A stretch of DNA of 64,000 nucleotides from Acanthosepion lycidas (taxonomy: Eukaryota > Mollusca > Cephalopoda > Sepiida > Sepiidae), in contig OZ010577.1 of assembly GCA_963932145.1 (NCBI GenBank), positions 14,919,889 to 14,983,888 on the forward strand, read 5' to 3'. A program made the translations under genes and the position numbers. Each line of letters begins with the position of its first letter. Position 1 is the first letter of the stretch. Below, in pieces: positions 12,570-26,900 of the stretch. The notes beneath the pieces were generated by a model. That model was not told the DNA's origin. It made no database searches and saw nothing but the letters and a program-made list of their open reading frames with translations.

Positions 12570-15500
12570 TCCAAAACCGGCTTACAATTATTTTTCATTC
12601 GAACTCATACAGTGAGCGTAGCATGCAAAGGTTACGACTCACGTAACAGGGATTTCCTTGAAAAACTGTGTGGACGCAAAGTGGTTGATCGCTGTATGTT
12701 TCTCTCCTGGCGTGCGTTCTATTTACCTTTACATTCTTTCATTTCACTTTATGAACAGGCAAGAGGCTCCTCTAAAAGCTGCTTACAATTATTTTTCATT
12801 CGAACTCATACAGTGAGAGTAGCATGCAAAGGGTACGACTCACGTAACAGGGATTTCCTTGAAAAACTGTGTGGACGCAAAGTGGGTGATCGCTGTATGT
12901 TTCTCTCCTGCCGTGCGTTCTATTTACCTTTACATTCTTTCATTTCACTTTATGAACAGGCAAGAGCCTCCTCTAAAGCCGGCTTACAATTATTTTTCAT
13001 TCGAACTCATACAGTGAGCGTAGCGCGCAAAGGTTACGACTCACGTAATAGGGATTTCCTTGAAAAACTGTGTGGACGCAAAGTGGGTGATCGCTGTATG
13101 TTTCTCTCCTGCCGTGCGTTCTATTTACCTTTACATTCTTTCATTTCACTTTATGAACAGGCAAGAGCCTCCTCTAAAACCGGCTTACAATTATTTTTCA
13201 TTCGAACTCATACAGTGAGCGTAGCATGCAAAGGTTACGACTCACGTAACAGGGATTTCCTTGAAAAACTGTGTGGACGCAAAATGGGTGATCGCTGTAT
13301 GTTTCTCTCCTACCGTGCGTTCTATTTACCTTTACATTCTTTCATTTCACTTTCTGAACAGGCAAGAGCCTCCTCTAAAACCGGCTTACAATTATTTCTC
13401 ATTCGAACTCATACAGTGAGCGTAGCATGCAAAGGTTACAACTCACGTAACAGGGATTTCCTTGAAAAACTGTGTGGACGCAAAGTGTGTGATCGCTGTA
13501 TGTTTCTCTCCTGCCGTGCGTTCTATTTACCTTTACATTCTTTCATTTCACTTTATGAACAGGCAAGAGCCTCCTCTAAAACCGGCTTACAATTATTTTT
13601 CATTCGAACTCATACAGTGAGCGTAGCATGCAAAGGTTACGACTCACGTAACAGGGATTTCCTTGAAAAACTGTGTGGACGCAAAATGGGTGATCGCTGT
13701 ATGTTTCTCTCCTACCGTGCGTTCTATTTACCTTTACATTCTTTCATTTCACTTTATGAACAGGCAAGAGCCTCCTCTGAAACCGGCTTACAATTATTTT
13801 TCATTCGAACTCATACAGTGAGCGTAGCATGCAAAGGTTACGACTCACGTAACAGGGATTTCCTTGAAAAACTGTGTGGACGCAAAGTGGGTGATCGCTG
13901 TATGTTTCTTTCCTGCCGTGCGTTCTATTTACCTTTACATTCTTTCATTTCCCTTTATGAACAGGCAAGAGCCTCCTCTAAAACCGGCTTACAATTATTT
14001 TTCATTCGAACTCATACAGTGAGCGTAGCATGCAAAGGTTACGACTCACGTAACAGGGATTTCCTTGAAAAACTGTGTGGACGCAAAGTGGGTGATCGCT
14101 GTATGTTTCTTTCCTGCCGTGCGTTCTATTTACCTTTACATTCTTTCATTTCACTTTATGAACAGGCAAGAGGCTCCTCTAAAAGCTGCTTACAATTATT
14201 TTTCATTCGAACTCATGCAGTGAGAGTAGCATGCAAAGGTTACGACTCACGTAACAGGGATTTCCTTGAAAAACTGTGTGGACGCAAAGTGGGTGATCGC
14301 TGTATGTTTCTCTCCTGCCGTGCGTTCTATTTACCTTTACATTCTTTCATTTCACTTTATGAACAGGCAAGAGCCTTCTCTAAAACCGGCTTACAATTAT
14401 TTTTCATTCGAACTCATACAGTGAGCGTAGCATGCAAAGGTTACGACTCACGTAACAGGGATTTCCTTGAAAAACTGTGTGGACGCAAAGTGGGTGATCG
14501 CTGTATGTTTCTTTCCTGCCGTGCGTTCTATTTACTTTTACATTCTTTCATTTCACTTTATGAACAGGCAAGAGGCTCCTCTAAAAGCTGCTTACAATTA
14601 TTTTTCATTCGAACTCATACAGTGAGAGTAGCATGCAAAGGTTACGACTCACGTAACAGGGATTTCCTTGAAAAACTGTGTGGACGCAAAGTGGGTGATC
14701 GCTGTATGTTTGCTCCTGCCGTGCGTTCTATTTACCTTTACATTCTTTCATTTCACTTTATGAACAGGCAAGAGCCTCCTCTAAAGCCGGCTTACAATTA
14801 TTTTTCATTCGAACTCATACAGTGAGCGTAGCATGCTAAGGTTACGACTCACGTAACAGGGATTTCTTTGAAAAACTGTGTGGACGCAAAATGGGTGATC
14901 GCTGTATGTTTCTCTCCTACCGTGCGTTCTATTTACCTTTACATTCTTTCATTTCACATTATGAACAGTCAAGAGCCTCCTCTAAAACCGGCTTACAATT
15001 ATTTTTCATTCGAACTCATACAGTGAGCGTAGCGCGCAAAGGTTACGACTCACGTAACAGGCATTTCCTTGAAAAACTGTGTGGACGCAAAGTGGGTGAT
15101 CGCTGTATGTTTCTCTCCTGCCGTGCGTTCTATTTACCTTTACATTCTTTCATTTCACTTTATGAACAGTCAAGAGCCTCCTCTAAAACCGGCTTACAAT
15201 TATTTTTCATTCGAACTCATACAGTGAGCGTAGCATGCAAAGGTTACGACTCACGTAACAGGGATTTCCTTGAAAAACTGTGTGGACGCAAAGTGGGTGA
15301 TCGCTGTATGTTTCTTTCCTGCCGTGCGTTCTATTTACCTTTACATTCTTTCATTTCACTTTATGAACAGGCAAGAGGCTCCTCTAAAAGCTGCTTACAA
15401 TTATTTTTCATTCGAACTCATACAGTGAGAGTAGCATGCAAAGGTTACGACTCACGTAACAGGGATTTCCTTGAAAAACTGTGTGGACGCAAAGTGGGTG

Positions 15501-16970
15501 ATCGCTGTATGTTTGCTCCTGCCGTGCGTTCTATTTACCTTTACATTCTTTCATTTCACTTTATGAACAGGCAAGAGCCTCCTCTAAAGCCGGCTTACAA
15601 TTATTTTTCATTCGAACTCATACAGTGAGCGTAGCATGCTAAGGTTACGACTCACGTAACAGGGATTTCTTTGAAAAACTGTGTGGACGCAAAATGGGTG
15701 ATCGCTGTATGTTTCTCTCCTACCGTGCGTTCTATTTACCTTTACATTCTTTCATTTCACATTATGAACAGTCAAGAGCCTCCTCTAAAACCGGCTTACA
15801 ATTATTTTTCATTCGAACTCATACAGTGAGCGTAGCGCGCAAAGGTTACGACTCACGTAACAGGCATTTCCTTGAAAAACTGTGTGGACGCAAAGTGGGT
15901 GATCGCTGTATGTTTCTCTCCTGCCGTGCGTTCTATTTACCTTTACATTCTTTCATTTCACTTTATGAACAGTCAAGAGCCTCCTCTAAAACCGGCTTAC
16001 AATTATTTTTCATTCGAACTCATACAGTGAGCGTAGCATGCAAAGGTTACGACTCACGTAACAGGGATTTCCTTGAAAAACTGTGTGGACGCAAAGTGTG
16101 TGATCGCTGTATGTTTCTCTCCTGCCGTGCGTTCTATTTACCTTTACATTCTTTCATTTCACTTTATGAACAGGCAAGAGCCTCCTCTAAAGCCGGCTTA
16201 CAATTCTTTTTTATTCGAACTCATACAGTGAGCTTAGCATGCAAAGGTTACGACTCACGTAACAGGGATTTCCTTGAAAAACTGTGTGGACGCAAAATGG
16301 GTGATCGCTCTATGTTTCTCTCCTACCGTGCGTTCTATTTACCTTTACATTCTTTCATTTCACTTTATGAACAGGCAAGGGCCTCCTCTAAAACCGGCTT
16401 ACAATTATTTTTCATTCGAACTCATACAGTGAGCGTAGCATGCAAAGGTTACGACTCACGTAACAGGGATTTCCTTGAAAAACTGTGTGGACGCAAAATG
16501 GGTGATCGCTGTATGTTTCTCTCCTGTCGTGCGTTCTATTTACCTTTACATTCTTTCATTTCACTTTATGAACAGGCAAGGGCCTCCTCTTAAACCGGCT
16601 TACAATTATTTTTCATTCGAACTCATACAGTGAGCGTAGCATGCAAAGGATACTATTCATATAACAGGGATTTCCTTGAAAAACTGTGTTGACGCACAAT
16701 GGGTGATCGCTGTAAGTTTCTCTCCTGCCGTGCGTTCTATTTACCTTTACATTCTTTCATTTCACTTTATGAACAGGCAAGAGACTCCTCTAAAACCGGC
16801 TTACAATTATTTTTCATTCGAACTCATACAGTGAGCGTAGCATGCAAAGGTTACGACTCACGTAACAGGGATTTCCTTGAAAAACTGTGTGGACGCAAAG
16901 TGGGTGATCGCTGTATGTTTCTCTCCTGCCGTGCGTTCTATTTACCTTTACATTCTTTCATTTCACTTTA
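12570..16970 (+). repeat. Second copy of the 20-unit block, 22 units long
   Basis: The copy follows the first block directly. It is two units shorter near 13,354-13,398 and four units longer near 14,490-16,095, for a net gain of two. The 1-bp deletion at 11,094 is present here twice, at 14,711 and 15,514. The end of the copy is marked by the GTTGACGCACAATGG unit at 16,685, which matches 12,265 at an offset of 4,420 bp. Similarity is lost at about 16,970, where GAAGAGGCAAG replaces GAACAGGCAAG. Confidence 0.85.
14490..16095 (+). repeat. 803-bp tandem duplication (4 units)
   Basis: Two successive four-unit blocks carry the same run of variants: TTTCTTTCC, then AGAGGCTCC with AAAAGCTGC, then the GTTTGCTCC deletion (14,711 and 15,514), then GCATGCTAAGG, then the CACATTATGAACAGTC unit. 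The period is 803 because each block includes the 1-bp deletion. The same run occurs once, near 11,094-11,890, in the first copy of the larger block. This duplication is therefore younger than the 20-unit duplication. Edges are given to within about 100 bp. Confidence 0.82.
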
Positions 16971-19900
16971 TGAAGAGGCAAGAGCCTCCTCTAAAGCCGG
17001 CTTACAATTATTTTTTATTCGAACTCATACAGTGAGCTTAGCATGCAAAGGTTACGACTCACGTAACAGGGATTTCCTTGAAAAACTGTGTGGACGCAAA
17101 ATGGGTGATCGCTCTATGTTTCTCTCCTACCGTGCGTTCTATTTACCTTTACATTCTTTCATTTCACTTTATGAACAGGCAAGGGCCTCCTCTAAAACCG
17201 GCTTACAATTATTTTTCATTCGAACTCATACAGTGAGCGTAGCATGCAAAGGATACTATTCATATAACAGGGATTTCCTTGCAAAAATGTGTGGACGCAA
17301 AGTGGGTGATCGCTGTATGTTTCTCTCCTGCCGTGCGTTCTATTTACCTTTACATTCTTTCATTTAACGTTATGAACAGGCAAGAGCCTCCTCTAAAACC
17401 GGCTTACAATTATTTTTCATTCGAACTCATACAGTGAGCGTAGCATGCAAATGTTACGACTCACGTAACAGGGATTTCCTTGAAAAACTGTGTGGACGCA
17501 AAATGGGTGATCGCTGTATGTTTCTCTCCTGCCGTGCGTTCTATTTACCTTTACATTCTTTCATTTCACTTTATGAACAGGCAAGAGCCTCCTCTAAAAC
17601 CGGCTTACAATTATTTTTCATTCGAACTCATACAGTGAGCGTAGCATGCAAAGGATACTATTCATATAACAGGGATTTCCTTGAAAAACTGTGTGGACGC
17701 AAAGTGGGTGATCGCTGTATGTTTCTCTCCTGCCGTGCGTTCTATTTACCTTTACATTCTTTCATTTCACTTTATGAACAGGAGGGCCTCCTCTTAATCC
17801 GGCTTACAATTATTTTCATTCGAACTCATACAGTGAGCGTAGCATGCAAAGTATACTATTCATATAACAGGGATTTCCTTGAAAAACTGTGTGGACGCAC
17901 AATGTGTGATCGCTGTAAGTTTCTCTCCTGCCGTGCGTTCTATTTACCTTTACATTCTTTCATTTCACTTTATGAACAGGCAAGAGCCTCCTCTAAAGCC
18001 GGCTTACAATTATTTTTCATTCGAACTCATACAGTGAGCGTAGCATGCAAAGGTTACGACTCACGTAACAGGGATTTCCTTGAAAAACTGTGTGGACGCA
18101 AAGTGGGTGATCGCTGAATGTTTCTCTCCTGCCGTGCGTTCTATTTACCTTTACATTCTTTCATTTCACATTATGAACAGGCAAGAGCCTCCTCTAAAGC
18201 CGGCTTACAATTATTTTTCATTCGAACACATACAGTGAGCGTAGCATGCAAAGGTTACGACTCAGGTAACAGGGATTTCCTTTAAAATCTGTGTGGACGC
18301 AAAATGGGTGATCGCTGTATGTTTCTCTCCTACCGTGCGTTCTATTTACCTTTACATTCTTTCATTTCACTTTATGAACAGGCAAGAGCCTCCTCTAAAA
18401 CCGGCTTACAATTATTTTTCATTCGAACTCATACAGTGAGCGTAGCATGCAAAGGTTACGACTCACGTAACAGGGATTTCCTTGAAAAACTGTGCGGACG
18501 CAAAATGGGTGATCGCTGTATGTTTCTCTCCTACCGTGCGTTCTATTTACCTTTACATTCTTTCATTTCACTTTATGAACAGGCAAGGGCCTCCTCTAAA
18601 ACCGGCTTACAATTATTTTTCCTTCGAACTCATACAGTGAGCGTAGCATGCAAAGGATACTATTCATATAACAGGGATTTCCTTGAAAAACTGTGTGGAC
18701 GCAAAGTGGGTGATCGCTGTATGTTTCTCTCCTGCCGTGCGTTCTATTTACCTTTACATTCTTTCATTTAACGTTATGAACAGGCAAGAGCCTCCTCTAA
18801 AACCGGCTTACAATTATTTTTTATTCGAACTCATACAGTGAGCGTAGCATGCAAAGGATACTATTCATATAACAGGGATTTCCTTGAAAAACAGTGTGGA
18901 CGCAAAATGGGTGATCGCTGTATGTTTCTCTCCTACCGTGCGTTCTATTTACCTTTACATTCTTTCATTTCACTTTATGAAGAGGCAAGGGCCTCCTCTA
19001 AAACCGGCTTACAATTATTTTTCATTCGAACTCATACAGTGAGCGTAGCATGCAAAGGTTACGACTCACGTAACTGGGATTTCCTTGAAAAACTGTGTGG
19101 ACGCAAAATGGGTGATCGCTGTATGTTTCTCTCCTACCGTGCGTTCTATTTACCTTTACATTTTTCATTTCACTTTATGAACAGGCAAGGGCCTCCTCTG
19201 AAACCGGCTTACAATTATTTTTCATTCGAACTCATACAGTGAGCGTAGCATGCAAAGGATACTATTCATATAACAGGGATTTCCTGAAAAACTGTGTGGA
19301 CGCAAAGTGGGTGATCGCTGTATGTTTCTCTCCGGTCGTGCGTTCTATTTACCTTTACATTCCTTCATTTAACTTTATGAACAGGCAAGAGCCTCCTCTA
19401 AAACCGGCTTACAATTATTTTTCATTCGAACTCATACAGTGTGCGTAGCATGCAAAGGTTACGACTCACGTAACAGGGATTTCCTTGAAAAACTGTGTGG
19501 ACGCAAAATCGGTGATCGCTGTATGTTTCTCTCCTACCGTGCGTTCTATTTACCTTTACATTCTTTCATTTCACTTTATGAACAGGCAAGGGCCTCCTCT
19601 AAAACCGGCTTACAATTATTTTTCATTCGAACTCATACAGTGAGCGTAGCATGCAAAGGTTACGACTCACGTAACAGGGATTTCCTTGAAAAACTCTGTG
19701 GACGCAAAGTGGGTGATCGCTGTATGTTTCTCTCCTGTCGTGCGTTCTATTTACCTTTACATTCTTTCATTTCACTTTATGAACAGGCAAGAGCCTCCTC
19801 TAAAACCGGCTTACAATTATTTTTCATTCGAACTCATACAGTGAGCTTAGCATGCAAAGGTTACGACTCACGTAACAGGGATTTCCTTGAAAAACTGTGT

Positions 19901-20900
19901 TGACGCAAAATGAGTGATCGCTGTATGTTTCTCTCCTGTCGTGCGTTCTGTTTACCTTTACATTCTTTCATTTAACTTTATGAACAGGCAAAGCCTCCTC
20001 TAAAGCCGGCTTACAATTATTTTTCATTCGAACTCATACAGTGAGCGTAGCATGCAAAGGTTACGACTCACGTAACAGGGATTTCCTTGAAAAACTGTGT
20101 TGACGCAAAATGGGTGATCGCTGTATTTTTCTCTCCTACCCTGCGTTCTATTTACCTTTACATTCTTTAATTTCACTTTATGAACAGGCAAAGGCCTCCT
20201 CTAAAACCGGCTTACAATTATTTTTCATTCGAACTCATACAGTGAGCGTAGCATGCAAAGGATACTATTCATATAACAGGGATTTCCTTGAAAAACTGTG
20301 TGGACGCAAAGTGGGGGATCGCTGTATGTTTCTCTCCTGCCGTGCGTTCTATTTACCTTTACATTATTTCATTTAACTTTATGAACAGGCAAGAGCCTCC
20401 TCTCAAGCCGGCTTACAATTATTTTTCATTCGAACTCATACAGTGAGCGTAGCATGCAAAGGATACTATTCATATAACAGGGATTTCCTTGAAAAACTGT
20501 GTGGACGCAAAGTGGGTGATCGCTGTATGTTTCTCTCCTGACGTGCGTTCTATTCACCTTTACATTCTTTCATTTAACTTTATGAACAGGCAAGAGCCTC
20601 CACTAAAACCGGCTTACAATTATATTTCATTCGAACTCATACAGTGAGCGTAGCATGCAAAGGTTACGACTCACGTAACAGGGATTTCCTTGAAAAACTG
20701 TGTGGACGCAAAATGGGTGATCGCTGTAAGTTTCTCTCCTGCCGTGCGTTCTATTTACCTTTACATTCTTTCATTTCACTTTATGAACAGGCAAGAGCCT
20801 CCTCTAAAACCGGCTTACAATTATTTTTCATTCGAACTCATACAGTGAGCGTAGCATGCAAAGGTTAAGACTCACGTAACAGATATTTCCTTGAAAAACT
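16971..20900 (+). repeat. Mixed zone with clustered small deletions
   Basis: R and Y units are interspersed here without one dominant HOR. GATCGCTCTATG at 16,302 and 17,106 (804 bp apart) links this zone to the end of the preceding block. The zone holds most of the private indels of the window: -2 bp near 17,783, -1 bp near 17,814, -1 bp near 19,161, -1 bp near 19,284 and -1 bp near 19,989. Many single-unit substitutions occur, for example TCCGGTCG near 19,333 and GTTGACGC near 19,898 and 20,100. This looks like an older, less homogenised part of the array. Confidence 0.7.
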
Positions 20901-23900
20901 GTGTGGACGCAAAGTGGGTGATCGCTGTATGTTTCTCTCCTGTCGTGCGTTCTATTTACCTTTACATTCTTTCATTTCACTTTATGAACAGGCAAGAGCC
21001 TCCTCTAAAACCGGCTTACAATTATTTTTCATTCGAACTCATATAGTGAGCGTAGCATGCAAAGGTTACGACTCACGTAACAGGGATTTCCTTGAAAAAC
21101 TGTGTGGACGCAAAATGGGTGATCGCTGTATGTTTCTCTCCTGCCGTGCGTTCTATTTAACTTTACATTCTTTCATTTCACTTTATGAACAGGCAAGAGC
21201 CTCCTCTAAAACCGGCTTACAATTATTTTTCATTCGAACTCATACAGTGAGCGTAGCATGCAAAGGATACTATTCATATAACAGGGATTTCCTTGAAAAA
21301 CTGTGTGGACGCAAAATGGGTGATCGCTGTATGTTTCTCTCCTACCGTGCGTTCTATTTACCTTTACATTCTTGCATTTCACTTTGTGAACAGGCAAGAG
21401 CCTCCTCTAAAACCGGCTTAAAATTATTTTTCATTCGAACTCATACAGTGAGCGTAGCATGCAAAGGTTACGACTCACGTAACAGGGATTTCCTTGAAAA
21501 ACTGTGTGGACGCAAAGTGGGTGATCGCTGTATGTTTCTCTCCTGCCGTGAGTTCTATTTACCTTTACATTCTTTCATTTCACTTTATGAACAGGCAAGG
21601 GCCTCCTCTAAAACCGGCTTACAATTATTTTTCATTCGAACTCATACAGTGAGCGTAGCATGCAAAGGATACTATTCATATAACAGGGATTTCCTTGAAA
21701 AACTGTGTGGACGCAAAGTGGGTGATCGCTGTATGTTTCTCTCCTGCCGTGCGTTCTATTTACCTTTACATTCTTTCATTTAACTTTATGAACACGCAAG
21801 AGCCTCCTCTAAAACCGGCTTACAATTATTTTTCATTCGAACTCATACAGTTAGCGTAGCATGCAAAGGATACTATTCATATAACAGGGATTTCCTTGAA
21901 AAACTGTGTGGACGCAAAATGGGTGATCGCTGTATGTTTCTCTCCTACCGTGCGTTCTATTTACCTTTACATTCTTTCATTTCACTTTATGAACAGGCAA
22001 GGGCCTCCTCTAAAACCGGCTTACAATTATTTTTCATTCGAACTCATACAGTGAGCGTAGCATGCAAAGGTTACGACTCACGTAACAGGGATTTCCTTGA
22101 AAAACTGTGTGGACGCAAAGTGGGTGATCGCTGTATGTTTCTCTCCTGCCGTGCGTTCTATTTACCTTTACATTCTTTCATTTCACTTTATGAACAGGCA
22201 AGAGCCTCCTCTAAAACCGGCTTACAATTATTTTTCATTCGAACTCATACAGTGAGCGTAGCATGCAAAGGTTACGACTCACGTAACAGGGATTTCCTTG
22301 AAAAACTGTGTGGACGCAAAATGGGTGATCGCTGTATGTTTCTCTCCTGTCGTGCGTTCTATTTACCTTTACATTCTTTCATTTCACTTTATGAACAGGC
22401 AAGAGCCTCCTCTAAAGCCGGCTTACAATTATTTTTCATTCGAACTCATACAGTGAGCGTCGCATGCAAAGGTTACGACTCACGTAACAGGGATTTCCTT
22501 GAAAATCTGTGTGGACGCAAAATGGGTGATCGCTGTATGTTTCTCTACTACCGTGCGTTCTATTTACCTTTACATTCTTTCATTCCACTTTATGACCAGG
22601 CAAGGGCCTCCTCTAAAACCGGCTTACAATTATATTTCATTCGAACTCATACAGTGAGCGTAGCAGGCAAAGGTTACGACTCACGTAACAGGGATTTCCT
22701 TGAAAAACTGTGTGGACGCAAAGTGGGTGATAGCTGTATGTTTCTCTCCTGTCGTGCGTTCTATTTACCTTTACATTCTTTCATTTCACTTTATGAACAG
22801 GCAAGAGCCTCCTCTAAAACCGGCTTACAATTATATTTCATTCGAACTCATACAGTGAGCGTAGCATGCAAAGGTTACGACTCACGTAACAGGGATTTCC
22901 TTGAAAAACTGTGTGGACGCAAAGTGGGTGATAGCTGTATGTTTCTCTCCTACCGTGCGTTCTATTTACCTTTACATTCTTTCATTCCACTTTATGAACA
23001 GGCAAGGGCCTCCTCTAAAACCGGCTTACAATTATATTTCATTCGAACTCATACAGTGAGCGTAGCAGGCAAAGGTTACGACTCACGTAACAGATATTTC
23101 CTTGAAAAACTGTGTGGACGCAAAGTAGGTGATCGCTGTATGTTTCTCTCCTGCCGTGCGTTCTATTTACCTTTACATTCTTTCATTTAACTTTATGAAC
23201 ACGCAAGAGCCTCCTCTAAAACCGGCTTACAATTATTTTTCATTCGAACTCATACAGTGAGCGTAGCATGCAAAGGTTACGACTCACGTAACAGGGATTT
23301 CCTTGAAAAACTGTGTGGACGCAAAATGGGTGATCGCTGTATGTTTCTCTCCTGCCGTGCGTTCTATTTACCTTTACATTCTTTCATTTCACTTTATGAA
23401 CAGGCAAGAGCCTCCTCTAAAACCGGCTTACAATTATTTTTCATTCGAACTCATACAGTGAGCGTAGCATGCAAAGGTTACGACTCACGTAACAGGGATT
23501 TCCTTGAAAAACTGTGTGGACGCAAAGTGGGTGATCGCTGTATGTTTCTCTCCTGTCGTGCGTTCTGTTTACCTTTACATTCTTTCATTTCACTTTATGA
23601 ACAGGCAAGAGCCTCCTCTAAAACCGGCTTACAATTATATTTCATTCGAACTCATACAGTGAGCGTAGCATGCAAAGGTTACGACTCACGTAACAGGGAT
23701 TTCCTTGAAAAACTGTGTGGACGCAAAGTGGGTGATAGCTGTATGTTTCTCTCCTACCGTGCGTTCTATTTACCTTTACATTCTTTCATTCCACTTTATG
23801 AACAGGCAAGGGCCTCCTCTAAAACCGGCTTACAATTATATTTCATTCGAACTCATACAGTGAGCGTAGCAGGCAAAGGTTACGACTCACGTAACAGATA

Positions 23901-26900
23901 TTTCCTTGAAAAACTGTGTGGACGCAAAGTGGGTGATCGCTGTATGTTTCTCTCCTGCCGTGCGTTCTATTTACCTTTACATTCTTTCATTTCACTTTAT
24001 GAACAGGCAAGAGCCTCCTCTAAAACCGGCTTACAATTATTTTTCATTCGAACTCATACAGTGAGCGTAGCATGCAAAGGTTACGACTCACGTAACGGGG
24101 ATTTCCTTGAAAAACTGTGTGGACGCAAAATGGGTGATCGCTGTATGTTTCTCTCCTGCCGTGCGTTCTATTTACCTTTACATTCTTTCATTTCACTTTA
24201 TGAACAGGCAAGAGCCTCCTCTAAAACCGGCTTACAATTATTTTTCATTCGAACTCATACAGTGAGCGTAGCATGCAAAGGTTACGACTCACGTAACAGG
24301 GATTTCCTTGGAAAACTGTGTTGACGCAAAATGGGTGATCGCTGTATGTTTCTCTCCTACCGTGCGTTCTATTTACCTTTACATTCTTTAATTTCACTTT
24401 ATGAACAGGCAAGGGCCTCCTCTAAAACCGGCTTACAATTATTTTTCATTCGAACTCATACAGTGAGCGTAGCATGCAAAGGATACTATTCATATAACAG
24501 GGATTTCCTTGAAAAACTGTGTGGACGCAAAGTGGGTGATCGCTGTATGTTTCTCTCCTGTCGTGCGTTCTATTTACCTTTACATTCTTTCATTTCACTT
24601 TATGAACAGGCAAGAGCCTCCTCTAAAACCGGCTTACAATTATTTTTCATTCGAACTCATATAGTGAGCGTAGCATGCAAAGGTTACGACTCACGTAACA
24701 GGGATTTCCTTGAAAAACTGTGTGGACGCAAAATGGGTGATCGCTGTATGTTTCTCTCCTGCCGTGCGTTCTATTTAACTTTACATTCTTTCATTTCACT
24801 TTATGAACAGGCAAGAGCCTCCTCTAAAACCGGCTTACAATTATTTTTCATTCGAACTCATACAGTGAGCGTAGCATGCAAAGGATACTATTCATATAAC
24901 AGGGATTTCCTTGAAAAACTGTGTGGACGCAAAGTGGGTGATCGCTGTATGTTTCTCTCCTGTCGTGCGTTCTATTTACCTTTACATTCTTTCATTTCAC
25001 TTTATGAACAGGCAAGAGCCTCCTCTAAAACCGGCTTACAATTATTTTTCATTCGAACTCATATAGTGAGCGTAGCATGCAAAGGTTACGACTCACGTAA
25101 CAGGGATTTCCTTGAAAAACTGTGTGGACGCAAAATGGGTGATCGCTGTATGTTTCTCTCCTGCCGTGCGTTCTATTTAACTTTACATTCTTTCATTTCA
25201 CTTTATGAACAGGCAAGAGCCTCCTCTAAAACCGGCTTACAATTATTTTTCATTCGAACTCATACAGTGAGCGTAGCATGCAAAGGATACTATTCATATA
25301 ACAGGGATTTCCTTGAAAACTGTGTGGACGCAAAATGGGTGATCGCTGTATGTTTCTCTCCTACCGTGCGTTCTATTTACCTTTACATTCTTGCATTTCA
25401 CTTTGTGAACAGGCAAGAGCCTCCTCTAAAACCGGCTTAAAATTATTTTTCATTCGAACTCATACAGTGAGCGTAGCATGCAAAGGTTACGACTCACGTA
25501 ACAGGGATTTCCTTGAAAAACTGTGTGGACGCAAAGTGGGTGATCGCTGTATGTTTCTCTCCTGCCGTGAGTTCTATTTACCTTTACATTCTTTCATTTC
25601 ACTTTATGAACAGGCAAGGGCCTCCTCTAAAACCGGCTTACAATTATTTTTCATTCGAACTCATACAGTGAGCGTAGCATGCAAAGGATACTATTCATAT
25701 AACAGGGATTTCCTTGAAAAACTGTGTGGACGCAAAGTGGGTGATCGCTGTATGTTTCTCTCCTGCCGTGCGTTCTATTTACCTTTACATTCTTTCATTT
25801 AACTTTATGAACACGCAAGAGCCTCCTCTAAAACCGGCTTACAATTATTTTTCATTCGAACTCATACAGTTAGCGTAGCATGCAAAGGATACTATTTATA
25901 TAACAGGGATTTCCTTGAAAAACTGTGTGGACGCAAAATGGGTGATCGCTGTATGTTTCTCTCCTACCGTGCGTTCTATTTACCTTTACATTCTTTCATT
26001 TCACTTTATAAACAGGCAAGGGCCTCCTCTAAAACCGGCTTACAATTATTTTTCATTCGAACTCATACAGTGAGCGTAGCATGCAAAGGTTACGACTCAC
26101 GTAACAGGGATTTACTTGAAAAACTCTGTGGACTCAAAGTGGGTGATCGCTGTATGTTTCTCTCCTGCCGTGCGTTCTATTTACCTTTACATTCTTTCAT
26201 TTCACTTTATGAACAGGCAAGAGCCTCCTCTAAAACCGGCTTACAATTATTTTTCATTCGAACTCATACAGTGAGCGTAGCATGCAAAGGTTACGACTCA
26301 CGTAACAGGGATTTCCTTGAAAAACTGTGTTGACGCAAAATGGGTGATCGCTGTATGTTTCTCTCCTACCGTGCGTTCTATTTACCTTTACATTCTTTCA
26401 TTTCACTTTATGAACAGGCAAGGGCCTCCTCTAAAACCGGCTTACAATTATTTTTCATTCGAACTCATACAGTGAGCGTAGCATGCAAAGGATACTATTC
26501 ATATAACAGGGATTTCCTTGAAAAACTGTGTGGACGCAAAGTGGGTGATCGCTGTATGTTTCTCTCCTGTCGTGCGTTCTATTTACCTTTACATTCTTTC
26601 ATTTCACTTTATGAACAGGCAAGAGCCTCCTCTAAAACCGGCTTACAATTATTTTTCATTCGAACTCATATAGTGAGCGTAGCATGCAAAGGTTACGACT
26701 CACGTAACAGGGATTTCCTTGAAAAACTGTGTGGACGCAAAATGGGTGATCGCTGTATGTTTCTCTCCTGCCGTGCGTTCTATTTAACTTTACATTCTTT
26801 CATTTCACTTTATGAACAGGCAAGAGCCTCCTCTAAAACCGGCTTACAATTATTTTTCATTCGAACTCATACAGTGAGCGTAGCATGCAAAGGATACTAT

